Source: Stenotrophomonas sepilia | GTDB lineage: Bacteria; Pseudomonadota; Gammaproteobacteria; Xanthomonadales; Xanthomonadaceae | DNA: 56,424 bases | Reading direction: 5' to 3' | NCBI RefSeq assembly: GCF_003244875.1 | Contig: NZ_LXXZ01000093.1 | Coordinates: 1-56,424 of the forward strand | Shown: positions 8,593-18,548 of the stretch, one piece after another | Layout of the letters: every line of letters starts with the position of its first letter | How positions within the stretch are numbered: the stretch's first letter is position 1 | The notes under the pieces: model-generated | Database searches by the model: none | What the model was told of the DNA's origin: nothing | What the model saw: only the letters and a program-made list of their open reading frames with translations | Made by a program: the position numbers and the translations under genes

Positions 8593-8979
8593 ATGTTCAC
8601 GCCCAGCACCCTGCTGCAGTACGTGCACGACGTCGCCACCAGCGCAACCTTCTACAGTGGCATCCTCGGCAAACCACCGGTTGAACAGTCGCCCGGCTTT
8701 GCGCTGTTCCTGCTCGGTGATGGTGCCGCACTCGGCCTGTGGCAGCGCGATGACGTGCAGCCTCCGGTGTCCGCGCAGGCCGGTGCCGCCGAACTGGCGA
8801 TGGTGGTCTCCAACCCCGACGCCGTGCAGCAGATGCACGATGCGTGGCGCGCGCTGGGCGTGCAGATCCTGCAGGCACCAACAACGCTGGAATTCGGCCA
8901 CACCTTCGTCGGCGCCGATCCGGATGGTCATCGCCTGCGTGTGTACAGCCGTGCCGAGGGTATGGTCGCGCGCGATTGA
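8593..8979 (+). CDS. VOC (glyoxalase/bleomycin resistance) family protein
   Basis: A 128-residue single vicinal-oxygen-chelate domain, the size of a half-module that dimerises. It begins FTPSTLLQYVHDVATSATFYSGILG, typical of the first beta-alpha-beta unit. Two repeats are visible: residues 1-55 and the second half, ending DPDGHRLRVYS. The canonical metal-binding His of glyoxalase I is not at its expected place, so catalysis is uncertain; a PhnB/drug-binding-like role is equally possible. A GGAG ribosome-binding site lies at 8582-8585. It is probably monocistronic, followed by SMAG repeats. Confidence 0.8.
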   Translation: MFTPSTLLQYVHDVATSATFYSGILGKPPVEQSPGFALFLLGDGAALGLWQRDDVQPPVSAQAGAAELAMVVSNPDAVQQMHDAWRALGVQILQAPTTLEFGHTFVGADPDGHRLRVYSRAEGMVARD

Positions 8980-8992
8980 TCGCAGGCGATCT

Positions 8993-9082
8993 GTAGCCGA
9001 GCCCATGCTCGGCTTGCTTCTTGCCTTCATCCACGCATGACGTGGATACATTGCAACGCAGCCGAGCATGGCTCGGCTCTAC
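8993..9082. repeat. Dimeric SMAG repeat
   Basis: Two SMAG units of the GTAGxGCCGAGC type in inverted orientation (8993-9015 and about 9060-9082). They flank a third small palindrome, ATCCACGCATGACGTGGAT, so the whole block could fold into one branched hairpin. It sits between converging genes. Confidence 0.8.
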
Positions 9083-9095
9083 AGTAGAGCGGCAC

Positions 9096-9125
9096 AAAAA
9101 AACGCCGGGCATTGCCCGGCGTTCC
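9096..9125 (-). terminator. Rho-independent terminator of the 2-oxoacid dehydrogenase operon
   Basis: The minus strand reads AACGCCGGGCAATGCCCGGCGTTTTTTTG: a GC-rich stem followed by a run of seven T. It lies 25 bp beyond the E2 stop codon. Confidence 0.9.
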
Positions 9126-9149
9126 TTGTGCTTCAGAGGTGGTGGCCGA

Positions 9150-10532
9150 TCAGCTGGCCAGCGCCAGGTCGTCCATCATCGCGCGCAGGAAGCGGGCGGC
9201 TTCGCCGCCGGTCGCCGCGCGGTGGTCGAAGGTGACCGACAGCGGGATTACCTTGTGCGCTTCCACGCCGCCCATCACCGGGGTCATCTGGTGGCGGGCA
9301 CGGCCGGCACCGACGATGGCCACGCACGGCGGCACCACGACCGGGGTCGCGTAGCGGCCGGCGAACATGCCGAAGTTGGACAGCGAGATGGTGTAGCCGC
9401 TCAGTTCCGAGGCGGCGATCGAACGCGATTCCACCTGCTCGCGCAGGCGGTTGACGCCTTCGCGGATGCCGCGTGCGTCGAGCATGTCGGCATTGCGCAG
9501 GGCCGGCACGAACAGGCCGTCGTCGGTGTCCACGGCGATGCCGATGTCTACCTGCGCGTGCAGTGTGCGGGTCAGTGCTTCACCGTCGAACCAGGCGTTC
9601 ATGGCCGGCACCTTCTGCGCGGCAACGACAATGGCGCGCACCAGGCGGGCGGTGACGTCGTTGCCCGGCAGCCAGGCGTGGATGTCGGCGTCGTCGTTCA
9701 GCGTGGTCGGCACGACCTTGCTGTGCGCATCGGCCATGACGCGGGCCATGTTGCGGCGCACGCCCTTCAGCGGTTCCGGCTGGCCCTTGGCGACCACGCC
9801 CGGCGGCTGGGTGCGCATCGGCTTGCCGGCGGCGGACAGCGGGGTGCGGGCTTCGCTCTGCACCGGAGCAGACACCTGCGCCGGGGCCGGCGCGGCATAC
9901 GCGGCAGCAACCGGTGCCGGGGCGGCGCCGAGTTTGGCGGTGCCGTTGGCGGCGGCCTGCTTGACGTCGGCCATGGTCACCGCGCCATCGGTGCCGGTAG
10001 CGGCCACGCGGCTCAGGTCCACGCCCAGCTTGCGCGCCATCGCACGCACGGCCGGCACGGCCTTGACGCCACCGACGGCCAGTGCTTGTTCGGCGTGCAC
10101 GGCGTTGGAGCTCTGCATCGCGCCGACCACGGTACCGGCGTCGTCACGCTCGGCAGCGGCGGGCTTGGCTTCTTCCGCGACCACCGGTGCGGCTGCGGCA
10201 GGCAGCGGCGGCGGGGTCGGCGCCGACGGTGCGGCGTGGCCATGGCTGTGGCCGGTGTCCTGGCCATCGGCACGCTGCGGCAGGTTCGGGTCCAGTTCGA
10301 AGCTGGCCAGCACCGAGCCGGTCGGGATGATGTCGCCGGCGCCGCCGGACAGCTTCAGCACCTTGCCGGAGAACGGCGAGGGCACTTCCACCACGGCCTT
10401 GGCGGTCTCCATCGACACCAGCGGCTCGTCCAGCTTGATCACATCGCCTTCCTTGACGAACCACTCGACGATGGTCGCGTCCGGCAGGCCTTCGCCCAGG
10501 TCGGGCAGGTTGAAGTTCTTGGTCTGGCTCAT
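9150..10532 (-). CDS. 2-oxoacid dehydrogenase complex E2 (dihydrolipoyl acyltransferase)
   Basis: E2 core of a pyruvate- or branched-chain-2-oxoacid dehydrogenase complex; transfers the acyl group from lipoyl-lysine to CoA. The 460-residue protein has one lipoyl domain (1-80, modified Lys45 in METAKAVVEV), an Ala/Pro linker, a peripheral-subunit-binding domain (~160-200, VPAVRAMARKLGVDLSRV) and a second Ala/Pro linker. The catalytic domain follows from ~245. The usual HxxxDG motif reads HRAATG (His437, Thr441 where Asp is expected). Its ATG overlaps the stop of the SH3 gene by 4 bp. Whether the complex prefers pyruvate or branched-chain keto acids cannot be settled from sequence. Confidence 0.88.
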   Translation of the reverse strand: MSQTKNFNLPDLGEGLPDATIVEWFVKEGDVIKLDEPLVSMETAKAVVEVPSPFSGKVLKLSGGAGDIIPTGSVLASFELDPNLPQRADGQDTGHSHGHAAPSAPTPPPLPAAAAPVVAEEAKPAAAERDDAGTVVGAMQSSNAVHAEQALAVGGVKAVPAVRAMARKLGVDLSRVAATGTDGAVTMADVKQAAANGTAKLGAAPAPVAAAYAAPAPAQVSAPVQSEARTPLSAAGKPMRTQPPGVVAKGQPEPLKGVRRNMARVMADAHSKVVPTTLNDDADIHAWLPGNDVTARLVRAIVVAAQKVPAMNAWFDGEALTRTLHAQVDIGIAVDTDDGLFVPALRNADMLDARGIREGVNRLREQVESRSIAASELSGYTISLSNFGMFAGRYATPVVVPPCVAIVGAGRARHQMTPVMGGVEAHKVIPLSVTFDHRAATGGEAARFLRAMMDDLALAS

Positions 10533-10882
10533 TTGCAGTTCTCTTCCAGCAGTTCCAGTTCGCGGGCCGGCAGCCAACCCGTCGCGCCATTGGCGCGCTC
10601 GGACCACCACCACCCGCCGTGTTCGTGATGAAGCTTCACCATCTCGCCGCTTTCCACATCCAGCTCGCGGGCGTCGTAGTCGCACAGGGCTTCGGCGCGA
10701 CCCTCGTCCAGCAGCTGCAACCAGGCAATGGGCGCCCATCCAGCGCGCCCATCGTTGGTGCGTACCCAGGCAAACGCCGGCCATTCCTCGTCACGTACAC
10801 CTACTTCGACGATCTGGCCGGTGTGGAACCGGAGCGGGTTGGGATACTGGCTGCGGTAAGCCCCCAGAAGGCGGGCCCGCAT
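10529..10882 (-). CDS. Tandem SH3-domain protein inside the dehydrogenase operon
   Basis: A 117-residue cytoplasmic protein made almost wholly of two SH3-like repeats. Repeat 1 (about 2-57) runs from RARLLGAYRSQYPNP to GWAPIAWLQLL, and repeat 2 (about 60-112) from ALCDYDARELDVESGE to GWLPARELELL. Both have the ALYDY-like start and the G-W-x-P end. There is no signal peptide. It begins 1 bp after the E1beta stop and overlaps the E2 start by 4 bp, so it should be made with the complex. It may bind the Pro/Ala-rich linkers of E2, but this is inference. Confidence 0.75.
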   Translation of the reverse strand: MRARLLGAYRSQYPNPLRFHTGQIVEVGVRDEEWPAFAWVRTNDGRAGWAPIAWLQLLDEGRAEALCDYDARELDVESGEMVKLHHEHGGWWWSERANGATGWLPARELELLEENCK

Positions 10883-10883
10883 G

Positions 10884-11951
10884 TCAGCCGGCCGCCACCG
10901 CGCGCTTGGCCGCCGCCACGATCCGCTCAACGCTCGGCAGGTACTTCATTTCCAGGCGGAACAGCGGAATGTGGGTGTCGTAGCCAGTAACGCGCTCGAC
11001 CGGGGCCAGCAGGTCGTAGATCGATTCCTCGGCCAGGCGCGCGGCGATCTCGGCGCCGAAGCCTGCGGTCTTCGGGGCCTCCTGCACGATCACGCAGCGG
11101 CCGGTCTTGGCCACCGATTCGGCGATGGTGGCGAAGTCCAGCGGGCGCAGCGTGGCCACGTCGATGACTTCGGCACTGATGCCTTCGCCGGCCAGCTTGT
11201 CGGCCGCCTCCAGGGCTTCCTTCACCTGCGCGCCCCAGGTCACCAGGGTCACGTCGGTGCCATCGCGCAGCACGAAGCAGACGTCCAGCGGCAACGCTTC
11301 GCCGTCGTTGACGACCACTTCCTTGTACTGGCGATAGATGCGCTTGGGCTCCATGTAGATCACCGGATCCGGCTCGCGGATCGCAGCCAGCAGCAGGCCG
11401 TAGGCACGCTGCGGCGACGACGGCAGCACCACGCGCAGGCCCGGCACGTTGGTGAAGATCGCCTCGTTGGCTTCGCTGTGGTGTTCCGGCGCGCGGATGC
11501 CACCGCCCCACGGCACGCGCAGCACCATCGGGCAGTGCAGACGGCCACGCGTGCGGTAACGCAGGCGTGCGGCATGGCAGACGATATGGTCGACCATCGG
11601 GTACATGAAGCCGTCGAACTGGGCTTCGGCCACCGGCTTCATGCCCTGTGCGGCCAGGCCGATGGTCAGGCCGGCGATGGTGGTTTCGTCCAGCGGGGTG
11701 TCGAGGATACGGTCCGAGCCGAAGCGCTGCTGCAGGCCGGCAGTGGCGCGGAACACGCCGCCGTTGACGCCCACGTCTTCGCCCAGCACCAGCACCGACG
11801 GGTCGTGTTCCAGCTCCCAGGCCAGGGCCTGGGTGATGGCTTCGATGAGGGTGATCGGGGTGGTGGTCATGCTGTCATCTCCGCGCGCGACCGCAGCGCT
11901 GTCGGCGGCGTTGGTGTGCGCGCCGGGCGCGCCGTTCTTGATCTCATCCAT
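10884..11951 (-). CDS. 2-oxoacid dehydrogenase E1 component, beta subunit
   Basis: Beta subunit of the thiamine-diphosphate-dependent E1 heterotetramer. The pyrimidine-binding domain starts TLIEAITQALAWELEHDPSVLVLGEDVG, followed by the DTPLDETTIAGLTIGLA and PWGGGIRAPEHHSE segments. The C-terminal transketolase domain includes DVATLRPLDFATI. Two starts have good ribosome-binding sites. The ATG at 11951 overlaps the end of E1alpha by 8 bp and gives 355 residues. The ATG at 11870 gives 328 residues, closer to the usual family length; the extra residues are low in conservation-like features. I give the longer form because translational coupling is plausible. Confidence 0.85.
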   Translation of the reverse strand: MDEIKNGAPGAHTNAADSAAVARGDDSMTTTPITLIEAITQALAWELEHDPSVLVLGEDVGVNGGVFRATAGLQQRFGSDRILDTPLDETTIAGLTIGLAAQGMKPVAEAQFDGFMYPMVDHIVCHAARLRYRTRGRLHCPMVLRVPWGGGIRAPEHHSEANEAIFTNVPGLRVVLPSSPQRAYGLLLAAIREPDPVIYMEPKRIYRQYKEVVVNDGEALPLDVCFVLRDGTDVTLVTWGAQVKEALEAADKLAGEGISAEVIDVATLRPLDFATIAESVAKTGRCVIVQEAPKTAGFGAEIAARLAEESIYDLLAPVERVTGYDTHIPLFRLEMKYLPSVERIVAAAKRAVAAG

Positions 11952-13026
11952 GGCGCTTCTCCAGGGCGATCGCCTGGGCACGCTGGGCCAGCAGGTCCGG
12001 CGGCGGATCGGCATACAGGAAGTCGAACATCGCCTCGACCGGCTGCACCGGCGTGTTGAGGTACAGGTTCACTTCCTCGTCCACGCGCGTGCCGCACTCG
12101 GCGACCCAGGCGGTTTCCTCTTCTTCGCTCCACACACCGGCGTTGATCAGGTACTTGCGCAGGCGCAGCATCGGCTCGCGCTGCCAGGCATCCTTCACTT
12201 CGGCGTCGTCGCGGTAGCGGCGCGCGTCATCGGCGGTGGTGTGGTCGGACAGGCGGTAGGTCATCAGTTCCAGCACGGTGCCACCGTCGCCGGCCAGCGC
12301 ACGTTCGCGCGCCTGTTCCATTGCCGCCAGCACCGCGATCAGGTCGTTGCCGTCCACCTGCAGGCAGTGCAGGCCGCCCGCCAGGCCCTTCTGCGCCAGC
12401 GTTTCGGCACCGGTCTGGGCCGAGCGCGGCACCGAGATGGCCCAGCCGTTGTTGACGATGCACAGAATCAGCGGCAGCTTGTAGGCGCCGGCCGAGTTCA
12501 GTGCCGCGTAGAAGTCGGTCTTGGAGCTGCCGCCGTCGCCGCACACCGCCACGGCGATCTGCGGTTCCTTGTTGAGCTTGAACTTCAGCGCAGCACCTGC
12601 CGCATGCAGGCACTGGGTGGAAATCGGCACGCAGAACGGGAAGTCCCTGGCCGCGTTGCCGCCGTAATCGTTGCCGCGTTCGTCGCCGCCCCAGTACATC
12701 AGCACGTCGTGCGGGCGTACGCCACGCATGAACATCGCGCCATACTCGCGGTACGAAGGCGCGAACACGTCGTCCTTCTGCATCGCCGCGCCGATACCCA
12801 CGTGCGCGGCTTCATGGCCCAGGCAGGCGGCATACGTGCCGAGCTTGCCGGTGCGCTGCAGCGCGATGGATTTGCTGTCGAACGTACGTACGAACAGCAT
12901 CTGCTTGAACAGCGGTACCAGCACCTTGGGGTCGCGCAGCGACGCGGGCAGGTCGTCACGGACGAGCGTGCCGTCCGTGTCCAGGTACTGCAGGTATTCG
13001 ATCTTGAATTCAGCGGCAACCGTCAT
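11944..13026 (-). CDS. 2-oxoacid dehydrogenase E1 component, alpha subunit
   Basis: Alpha subunit of E1; decarboxylates the 2-oxoacid on thiamine diphosphate and reductively acylates E2. The 360-residue protein carries the thiamine-binding GDG...NN motif (CGDGGSSKTDF ... CIVNNGWAIS) and the phosphorylation-loop-like RLSDHTTADDARRYR region. I chose the ATG at 13026 because AAGGTG lies at proper spacing; an upstream GTG at 13038 would be too close to it. It is first of four tightly packed genes (E1alpha, E1beta, SH3, E2). No E3 is linked, so lipoamide dehydrogenase must come from elsewhere. The gene is divergent from kynA. Confidence 0.88.
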   Translation of the reverse strand: MTVAAEFKIEYLQYLDTDGTLVRDDLPASLRDPKVLVPLFKQMLFVRTFDSKSIALQRTGKLGTYAACLGHEAAHVGIGAAMQKDDVFAPSYREYGAMFMRGVRPHDVLMYWGGDERGNDYGGNAARDFPFCVPISTQCLHAAGAALKFKLNKEPQIAVAVCGDGGSSKTDFYAALNSAGAYKLPLILCIVNNGWAISVPRSAQTGAETLAQKGLAGGLHCLQVDGNDLIAVLAAMEQARERALAGDGGTVLELMTYRLSDHTTADDARRYRDDAEVKDAWQREPMLRLRKYLINAGVWSEEEETAWVAECGTRVDEEVNLYLNTPVQPVEAMFDFLYADPPPDLLAQRAQAIALEKRHG

Positions 13027-13052
13027 TGCGTACTGCACCTTCGACAGAGAAG

Positions 13053-13081
13053 TTACAAATGATATGAATCGCCATGTTAAG
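13053..13081 (-). promoter_or_regulatory. Candidate sigma-70 promoter for the dehydrogenase operon
   Basis: On the minus strand, TTAACA (13076-13081) and TGTAAC (13053-13058) are separated by 17 bp, placing transcription start about 20 bp before E1alpha. In the rest of this divergent region, up to the kynA start at 13363, I see no gene or clear operator. Confidence 0.5.
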
Positions 13082-13362
13082 GAACGCGTACGGAATAGCC
13101 TTCCTGCGCCGCAACACGGAGATTCCCCGTTTTACCCCTGCCGGCGGGTGGGGGGCCAATAACAACAACGTATTCAGTCGTTGCTGCAAAGCATCAGAAT
13201 ACGCCTCTGGCTGACCGCTGGCGCAACGACCCGATCGGTTCCACGCGCAGGGCCCGCATCGGCCAATGCTCCACGGGGCACCGCACGCCCCGGTATGGAC
13301 GGCGCGGCTGCCCGCGCGGCTGGCAACGCGCTACCCTTGCCGCCCCCGATCTGGCCGCACCC

Positions 13363-14238
13363 ATGTCCGTCGACAACAACCAACGCGATCTCGAAGCCGG
13401 CATCCACACCGACCTGCAGGGGCGCCTGACCTACGGCGGCTACCTGCGGCTGGACCAGCTGCTCAGCGCGCAGCAGCCGCTGTCCAGCCCGCCGCACCAT
13501 GACGAGATGCTCTTCATCATCCAGCACCAGACCTCGGAGCTGTGGCTGAAGCTGCTGGGCCACGAACTGCGTGCCGCGATCGGCTTCCTGCAGCGCGATG
13601 AAGTCTGGCAGTGCCGCAAGGTGCTGGCGCGCAGCAAGCAGGTGCTGCGCCAGCTGACCGAGCAGTGGTCGGTGCTGGAAACGCTGACCCCGTCCGAATA
13701 CATGGGCTTCCGCGACGTGCTGGGCCCGTCGTCGGGCTTCCAGTCGCTGCAGTACCGCTACATCGAGTTCCTGCTGGGCAACAAGAACGCGCAGATGCTG
13801 CAGGTGTTCGAGCACGACCCGGCCGGGCAGGCGCAGCTGCGCACCGTGCTGGAGGCGCCCAGCCTGTACGAGGAATTCCTGAAGTACCTGGCCCGCTTCG
13901 GCCATGCAGTGCCGGCGGTCTACGAGGCCCACGACTGGACCCAGCCGCACGTGGCCGACGACGCATTGCAGCCGGTCTTCGAGCGCATCTACCAGGACAC
14001 CGACCGCTACTGGCGCGAGTACGCGCTGTGCGAGGACCTGGTGGACCTGGAGACGGCCTTCCAGCTGTGGCGATTCCGACACATGCGCACCGTGATGCGG
14101 GTGATCGGCTTCAAGCGCGGCACCGGCGGTTCGTCCGGCGTGGGCTTCCTGGCCAAGGCGCTGGAACTGACCTTCTTCCCCGAGCTGTTCCAGGTGCGCA
14201 CCAGCCTGCAGGCCGTGCCCCCGGCAGCGCTGGGCTGA
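13363..14238 (+). CDS. kynA: Tryptophan 2,3-dioxygenase
   Basis: Haem enzyme opening the indole ring of L-tryptophan to N-formylkynurenine, the first step of the kynurenine route. The 291-residue protein is close to characterised xanthomonad enzymes in length. It shows the active-site His segment ([23 protein letters not shown]), [23 protein letters not shown], and the proximal haem region [22 protein letters not shown]. No kynB or kynU is adjacent. The start is the ATG at 13363 with no strong Shine-Dalgarno. In relatives expression responds to tryptophan, but I see no clear operator. Confidence 0.95.
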   Translation: MSVDNNQRDLEAGIHTDLQGRLTYGGYLRLDQLLSAQQPLSSPPHHDEMLFIIQHQTSELWLKLLGHELRAAIGFLQRDEVWQCRKVLARSKQVLRQLTEQWSVLETLTPSEYMGFRDVLGPSSGFQSLQYRYIEFLLGNKNAQMLQVFEHDPAGQAQLRTVLEAPSLYEEFLKYLARFGHAVPAVYEAHDWTQPHVADDALQPVFERIYQDTDRYWREYALCEDLVDLETAFQLWRFRHMRTVMRVIGFKRGTGGSSGVGFLAKALELTFFPELFQVRTSLQAVPPAALG

Positions 14239-14419
14239 TCCCCATTCAGCTTGGTTCCCGGCCCGCGGCTGGATCGTTTCAGATGCAAGTTCAGGGAGCA
14301 GGCTGCCACCTGCCTCAAACGGCGTGTATTTGACGTGAACGCCAGAAGTCGGTGATCCTCGCGCGTTGCTCCAACTGCACAGCGGACGTGCTCGTCATCC
14401 ACCGAACCAGGAAATCCGC

Positions 14420-15919
<1,500 letters not shown>

Positions 15920-15938
15920 TGATGAGAGGGTAGAAGGC

Positions 15939-16538
15939 ATGCGTAGCAAGCTCGGTGGTGCAATGGTGGTGGTCTGTGCGGCGCTGATCGGCGCCTGTTC
16001 CCAACCGCAACCGCCTGCCACCGCCGAGCCCACGCAGCCGCTGGATACCCGACCCACCGAGCCACCGGTCGCTGACCCCAGCGAACCGGTGGCCTCGGGC
16101 AACACCCCGGTGGCGGCAGATATCGCCGCCATCGCCGGGCTCGGTGCGCAGTTCGACCCGGCCCGCAACCCCGCCGATGACCTGGCCACCGCCAAGGTGG
16201 AAGCCCAGCGCGGCAAGAAGCGCATCCTGCTCGAGATCGGCAACGCCGCCTGCGATCGCTGCCGGGCGCTGGACGAAATGGTCGAGGGCAACGGAGACCT
16301 GCGCCGCTTCCGCGACGCCCATTACGTGTGGGTGAAGGTCAACGCCAGCGACGAACAGCCCAACACGGCCTTCTTCGCCCAGTTCCCGGTGATGGAGCGC
16401 GACTACCCGCACCTGCTGGTACTGGACGCCGATGGCAGCCTGCTGGTCTCGCAGGCCACTGCTGAGCTGCGCAAGGGCGAAGCCTTCCAGCCTGCGCGGG
16501 TGAGCGCGTTCCTCAAGCAGTGGGCACCTGACCGGTAG
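15939..16538 (+). CDS. Thioredoxin-fold lipoprotein
   Basis: A 199-residue lipoprotein with a lipobox ALIGAC (Cys20), then Ser at +2, which favours outer-membrane sorting. A Pro/Thr-rich linker covers residues ~22-60. The thioredoxin-like domain has a CxxC site in NAACDRCRALDE (Cys105, Cys108) and a later cis-Pro-like YPHLLVLDADG segment. It probably acts as a periplasmic thiol reductase or isomerase; the partner is unknown. The gene follows the peptide transporter closely. The TAG stop is the TAG of a SMAG repeat (16535-16538 reads GTAG), so the repeat defines the C-terminus. Confidence 0.82.
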   Translation: MRSKLGGAMVVVCAALIGACSQPQPPATAEPTQPLDTRPTEPPVADPSEPVASGNTPVAADIAAIAGLGAQFDPARNPADDLATAKVEAQRGKKRILLEIGNAACDRCRALDEMVEGNGDLRRFRDAHYVWVKVNASDEQPNTAFFAQFPVMERDYPHLLVLDADGSLLVSQATAELRKGEAFQPARVSAFLKQWAPDR

Positions 16539-16626
16539 TGCCGGCCGCTGGCCGGCAGGGTGGGGAGGGGCCGGCCGCTGGCCGGCACTGATGCCGGGTC
16601 GCATCCACGCATGGCGTGGCTCTACT
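16535..16626. repeat. SMAG cluster (three units)
   Basis: GTAGTGCCGGCCGCTGGCCGGC at 16535, an inverted CCGGCCGCTGGCCGGCACT at about 16571, then ATCCACGCATGGCGTGG-CTCTAC ending near 16626. The first GTAG supplies the stop codon of the upstream gene. Confidence 0.85.
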
Positions 16627-16735
16627 GCGCGCGCCGTCACACTCCCTGAATCGGCATCTCAACTTCGCAACGCGCTCGCCGTTACCGGCAAGGACCTCAG
16701 TCGACATTCCGTCGATGCTACCTACCGGAACGCCC

Positions 16736-17875
16736 ATGCACAGCGACCACGCCGAACGATTGCCCGAACCTGCCAGCCACCTGGCCGAGGGTGGGGCAGG
16801 CGAGGGCGTGACTTTGCCGGCGCAGGAAACCCTGTTGGACGACGCCGGCACCGGCGAGGAAACCGTCGAACTGGCCCCGCCGCGCCATCGCCTGCCGCAG
16901 ATCGCGCTGCCCGATAACGTGGTGCTGAAGGGTGCGGTGCAGAAACTGGTCGAGCAGAAGGCGCGCCTTGATGCGCTGGCCGCCGAAGGCCAGCTGGCCG
17001 GACTGCTGCCGCCGGAATGGCAGGGCCATGGCGCGCGCGCGATCGAGCTGTCCACCTTCATCCAGGGCGTGCTGCCGTTCCTGCAGACCGGGGAGCGTGG
17101 CGAAACCGCGCCTGCCCGTCTGCCGGTGCGGCACGTGCTGGGGGATGACAGCCGATGGGGCCTGGAGGATGTCACCGAGCCGAAGTCGTTGGCGTGGTAC
17201 CTGGCCAGTGACGAGCGCGCCACGGCGGGCAGCAAGGACGTGGCGGAGGCGTACCTGGTGGGTGCGCTGGGCCTGGCGTGGATGCAGGAAGGGCGCAGCC
17301 GCCCGGGCTTCCTGCGTGCGATGGGCCAGGACAGCCTGGCGGCGCGGGTGACCATGCTGGGTTATCCGCCCGCCAACGAACTGGCGCTGTACAACGTCAC
17401 CGCGCAGGGACAGCCGCAGATCTGGTGCGTGCATGGCCGCCGCCGCATGCGCCCGCTGGTGGCGCCGTGGCTGAGCGTGCCGCTGCTGACCGCTTACGGC
17501 GTGCCGGCCCCGGTGGCGTGGCCGTCCAGCTTCCCACCGGTGGAGGCCGTGGCCGAACTGCTGGCGACCGCCCGCCTGGGGCGCGCGCTGCCGGAAGTGG
17601 ATCTGGGCAAGGTGGTGGCGAAGATCGCCGAGGATGCCGCGTCCGACGCCTGGCAACCGGTCAGCCTGCTGCAGCTCAATACCTGGTCACCGCGCTGGCA
17701 TTTCTTCCTGGGCACCTTCGTCGGCCTGCCGTCGCTGCTGCTGGTGGCTGCGGCGCTGGCGCTGCCCGGGGCCGTCGAAGCCGCCACGGTTGCCGCCTCG
17801 CTGGGCTTCGCCGGCGGCGCCATCGCAGCACTGGCCGTGCCGTGGATCCACGCAAGGCGCAAGCACCTGAGCTGA
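16736..17875 (+). CDS. Unknown protein with C-terminal membrane hairpin
   Basis: A 379-residue protein I do not recognise. Residues 1-60 are acidic and Pro/Glu-rich. The middle (60-310) looks globular, with WGLEDVTEPKSLAWYLASDE and WCVHGRRRMRPLVAPWL. The end has two hydrophobic segments (FFLGTFVGLPSLLLVAAALALPG and ATVAASLGFAGGAIAALAVPW), then a basic tail, consistent with a tail-anchored hairpin and a cytoplasmic body. No nucleotide-binding or catalytic motif is evident. The ATG at 16736 follows GGAAC; an in-frame ATG at 16715 lacks a ribosome-binding site. It converges on the marR gene across a long palindrome. Confidence 0.65.
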   Translation: MHSDHAERLPEPASHLAEGGAGEGVTLPAQETLLDDAGTGEETVELAPPRHRLPQIALPDNVVLKGAVQKLVEQKARLDALAAEGQLAGLLPPEWQGHGARAIELSTFIQGVLPFLQTGERGETAPARLPVRHVLGDDSRWGLEDVTEPKSLAWYLASDERATAGSKDVAEAYLVGALGLAWMQEGRSRPGFLRAMGQDSLAARVTMLGYPPANELALYNVTAQGQPQIWCVHGRRRMRPLVAPWLSVPLLTAYGVPAPVAWPSSFPPVEAVAELLATARLGRALPEVDLGKVVAKIAEDAASDAWQPVSLLQLNTWSPRWHFFLGTFVGLPSLLLVAAALALPGAVEAATVAASLGFAGGAIAALAVPWIHARRKHLS

Positions 17876-17953
17876 AAAAAGGGGACGGAGGGGATTAAGT
17901 CGTTTCAGGCACACCTGTGCTCATTACGACTTAATCCCCTCCGTCCCCTTTTT
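17876..17953. terminator. Long palindrome / bidirectional terminator, copy 1
   Basis: Perfect 28-bp arms beginning AAAAAGGGGACGGAGGGG lie at 17876-17903 and 17926-17953, with an inner GCACACCTGTGC hairpin. The A5 and T5 ends make it a terminator in both directions. It fills the gap between two converging genes. A second copy lies at 21100-21177. Confidence 0.85.
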
Positions 17954-17956
17954 CGT

Positions 17957-18451
17957 TCAGACCCCTTCGCCCATCCGCTCCAGACCTTCGCCGGCCAGGC
18001 GCAGGATCAGCTTTTCCAGCAGTTGCTCTTCCTCGTCGCTCAGGACCGACATCAGCTTGCGGGTGATCTCGATCACCATCGGCGCGATGGTCTCGTACAC
18101 TTCGAAACCGGCGGCCGACAGCGCCAATACCGAGCGGCGGCGGTCGTCGCCATGCGTCTCGCGCTTGATGAAGCCGCGCTCCAGCAGGCGGGCCACGGCG
18201 CGGCTGACCGCCACCTTGTCCATCGCCGTGCGGTCGGAGACCTCGCTGGCCGAGGAGCCCGGGTACAGCGCCAGGATGGTGATCACCCGCCACTCGGGGA
18301 TCGCCAGACCGTAACGATCGCCGTATAGCTTGGCGATGTTGCCGCTGACCCGGTTGGACAGCACGCTCAGCCGGTACGGCAGGAACTGTTCCAGGTCGAG
18401 CAGGACGTGCGAGGCACGCAGGCGGGTCGAGGCAGGATCGGCGGGGCTCAT
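17957..18451 (-). CDS. MarR-family regulator beside hpd-hmgA
   Basis: A 164-residue winged-helix regulator. The MarR core is clear: ASEVSDRTAMDKVAVSRAVARLLERGFIKRE is the recognition helix region and the wing is GDDRRRSVLALSAAG. Amphipathic helices at both ends form the dimer interface. It is transcribed divergently from hpd across 129 bp, the usual arrangement for a regulator of the neighbouring catabolic genes, so control of homogentisate/tyrosine degradation is a fair inference. Start ATG at 18451; a GTG at 18463 is possible. Confidence 0.82.
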   Translation of the reverse strand: MSPADPASTRLRASHVLLDLEQFLPYRLSVLSNRVSGNIAKLYGDRYGLAIPEWRVITILALYPGSSASEVSDRTAMDKVAVSRAVARLLERGFIKRETHGDDRRRSVLALSAAGFEVYETIAPMVIEITRKLMSVLSDEEEQLLEKLILRLAGEGLERMGEGV

Positions 18452-18464
18452 GTTGCGGTGCACC

Positions 18465-18493
18465 TTGCTGGTGGTTTCAAGTGTAACTATAAG
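18465..18493 (+). promoter_or_regulatory. Candidate hpd promoter
   Basis: TTGCTG (18465-18470) and TATAAG (18488-18493) are spaced 17 bp apart, with a predicted start near 18500. The -35 box is weak, which fits a regulated promoter. Confidence 0.4.
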
Positions 18494-18548
18494 GGGTGGG
18501 TCCAGACCCTGCATTCTCGCCGGGTCCCTACCTGCCCGCACCTGGTTT

